Source: Piscinibacter sp. XHJ-5
Lineage (GTDB): Bacteria; Pseudomonadota; Gammaproteobacteria; Burkholderiales; Burkholderiaceae_C
NCBI RefSeq assembly: GCF_029855045.1
Contig: NZ_CP123228.1
Coordinates: 4,402,001 to 4,466,000 of the forward strand
Direction of reading: 5' to 3'
Length of the DNA: 64,000 nucleotides
Of the stretch, positions 63,709 through 64,000 are shown in pieces. Numbering within the stretch: the first letter of the stretch is position 1; each line of letters begins with the position of its first letter. Under the pieces are notes generated by a model. It had not been told where the DNA came from. It made no database searches and was given only the letters and a program-made list of their open reading frames with translations. The translations under genes were made by a program, and so were the position numbers.

Positions 63709-64000
63709 TCAGAACGCATACCGCTCACGGACCCGCGCATCCCGCCGCTGCAGGCGTCCGATCACGGCCTGTCGCACGCGTTGGCGCAGCCGATCCCAGC
63801 GCGTCGGGTTGCTGACGATCTGCGCCTTGTAGAACGAGGGACACAGCACCGCTGCGTGCGAGACCTCGCCGCACAGGCCGCAGCCCACGCATGAGTCGAG
63901 CACGGTGGCCACCGGGTCGGTGCGCAGCGGGTCCGGGTTGGGCTTGATCGACAGCGACGGGCAGCCGGACAGGCGGATGCAGGAATGGTCGCCGGTGCAG
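63709..64000 (-). CDS. Indolepyruvate:ferredoxin oxidoreductase alpha-type subunit, C-terminal part
   Basis: Only the last 96 or so residues are in the window; the frame is open to the edge. They hold CTGDHSCIRLSGCPSLSIKP and DSCVGCGLCGEVSHAAVLCP, the C-terminal [4Fe-4S] ferredoxin module of the alpha subunit with its cysteine pattern. The N-terminal thiamine-diphosphate domains must lie beyond position 64000. It forms a complex with the beta-type subunit at 62108. Confidence 0.85.
   Translation of the reverse strand, partial: CTGDHSCIRLSGCPSLSIKPNPDPLRTDPVATVLDSCVGCGLCGEVSHAAVLCPSFYKAQIVSNPTRWDRLRQRVRQAVIGRLQRRDARVRERYAF

Overview
The window is chromosomal DNA of a high-GC beta-proteobacterium. 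Gene content and codon use point to the Burkholderiales (Comamonadaceae or the Rubrivivax/Leptothrix/Variovorax area): TRAP and Liv transporters, ring-hydroxylating dioxygenases, DUF899, GFA and ferritin-like proteins, and a PrtD-type secretion system. No rRNA, tRNA, CRISPR array, insertion sequence or phage gene is visible. Placement below order level is inference.

Layout. 1-8 kb: a truncated SGNH hydrolase, then a 1579-residue TIR/NB-ARC/WD40 protein divergent from an orphan type VI secretion pair (tssA, hcp) and two small proteins. 8-14 kb: small stress or metabolic genes (DUF1801, cupin, GFA, YCII, DUF899, beta-propeller, a TPR/HTH regulator). 14-18 kb: a secreted cyclase-family hydrolase divergent from a TRAP transporter. 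18-25 kb: HAD phosphatase, TetR regulator, MFS carrier, wax-ester synthase/DGAT, GNAT, VOC, GFA and PPC proteins. 25-31 kb: a secreted-protein/lipoprotein pair, an RsbRD-type histidine kinase, two ferritin-like proteins and an alpha/beta hydrolase. 32-42 kb: a type I secretion module with a roughly 2090-residue adhesin carrying twelve nearly identical 312-bp repeats, a PrtD-type ABC exporter and a HlyD-type adaptor. 43-64 kb: one very compact minus-strand catabolic operon running off the right end.

The right-hand operon reads, in transcription order: indolepyruvate:ferredoxin-oxidoreductase-like subunits, 2Fe-2S reductase, Rieske dioxygenase alpha/beta, acyl-CoA ligase, thiolase-like protein without thiolase catalytic residues, DUF35 fused to a degenerate SDR, HTGTHFD cyclase, active SDR, solute-binding protein, second dioxygenase alpha/beta, second solute-binding protein, LivH, fused LivM-LivG, LivF, second ligase, MarR regulator and hotdog thioesterase. 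Together they can import an aromatic acid, dioxygenate it, open a ring, activate it with CoA and cleave the side chain. An indole or auxin-like substrate is a plausible but unproven guess.

The most unusual signal is a family of short tandem repeats placed exactly at stop/start (ATGA) junctions inside two unrelated transporter operons (16547-16786 and 48270-48448). The two arrays share sequence. Each unit carries an SD-like stretch and an ATGA, so the arrays read as chains of translationally coupled mini-ORFs linking one subunit gene to the next. A third, non-repeated mini-ORF (40452-40523) links the type I secretion genes in the same way.
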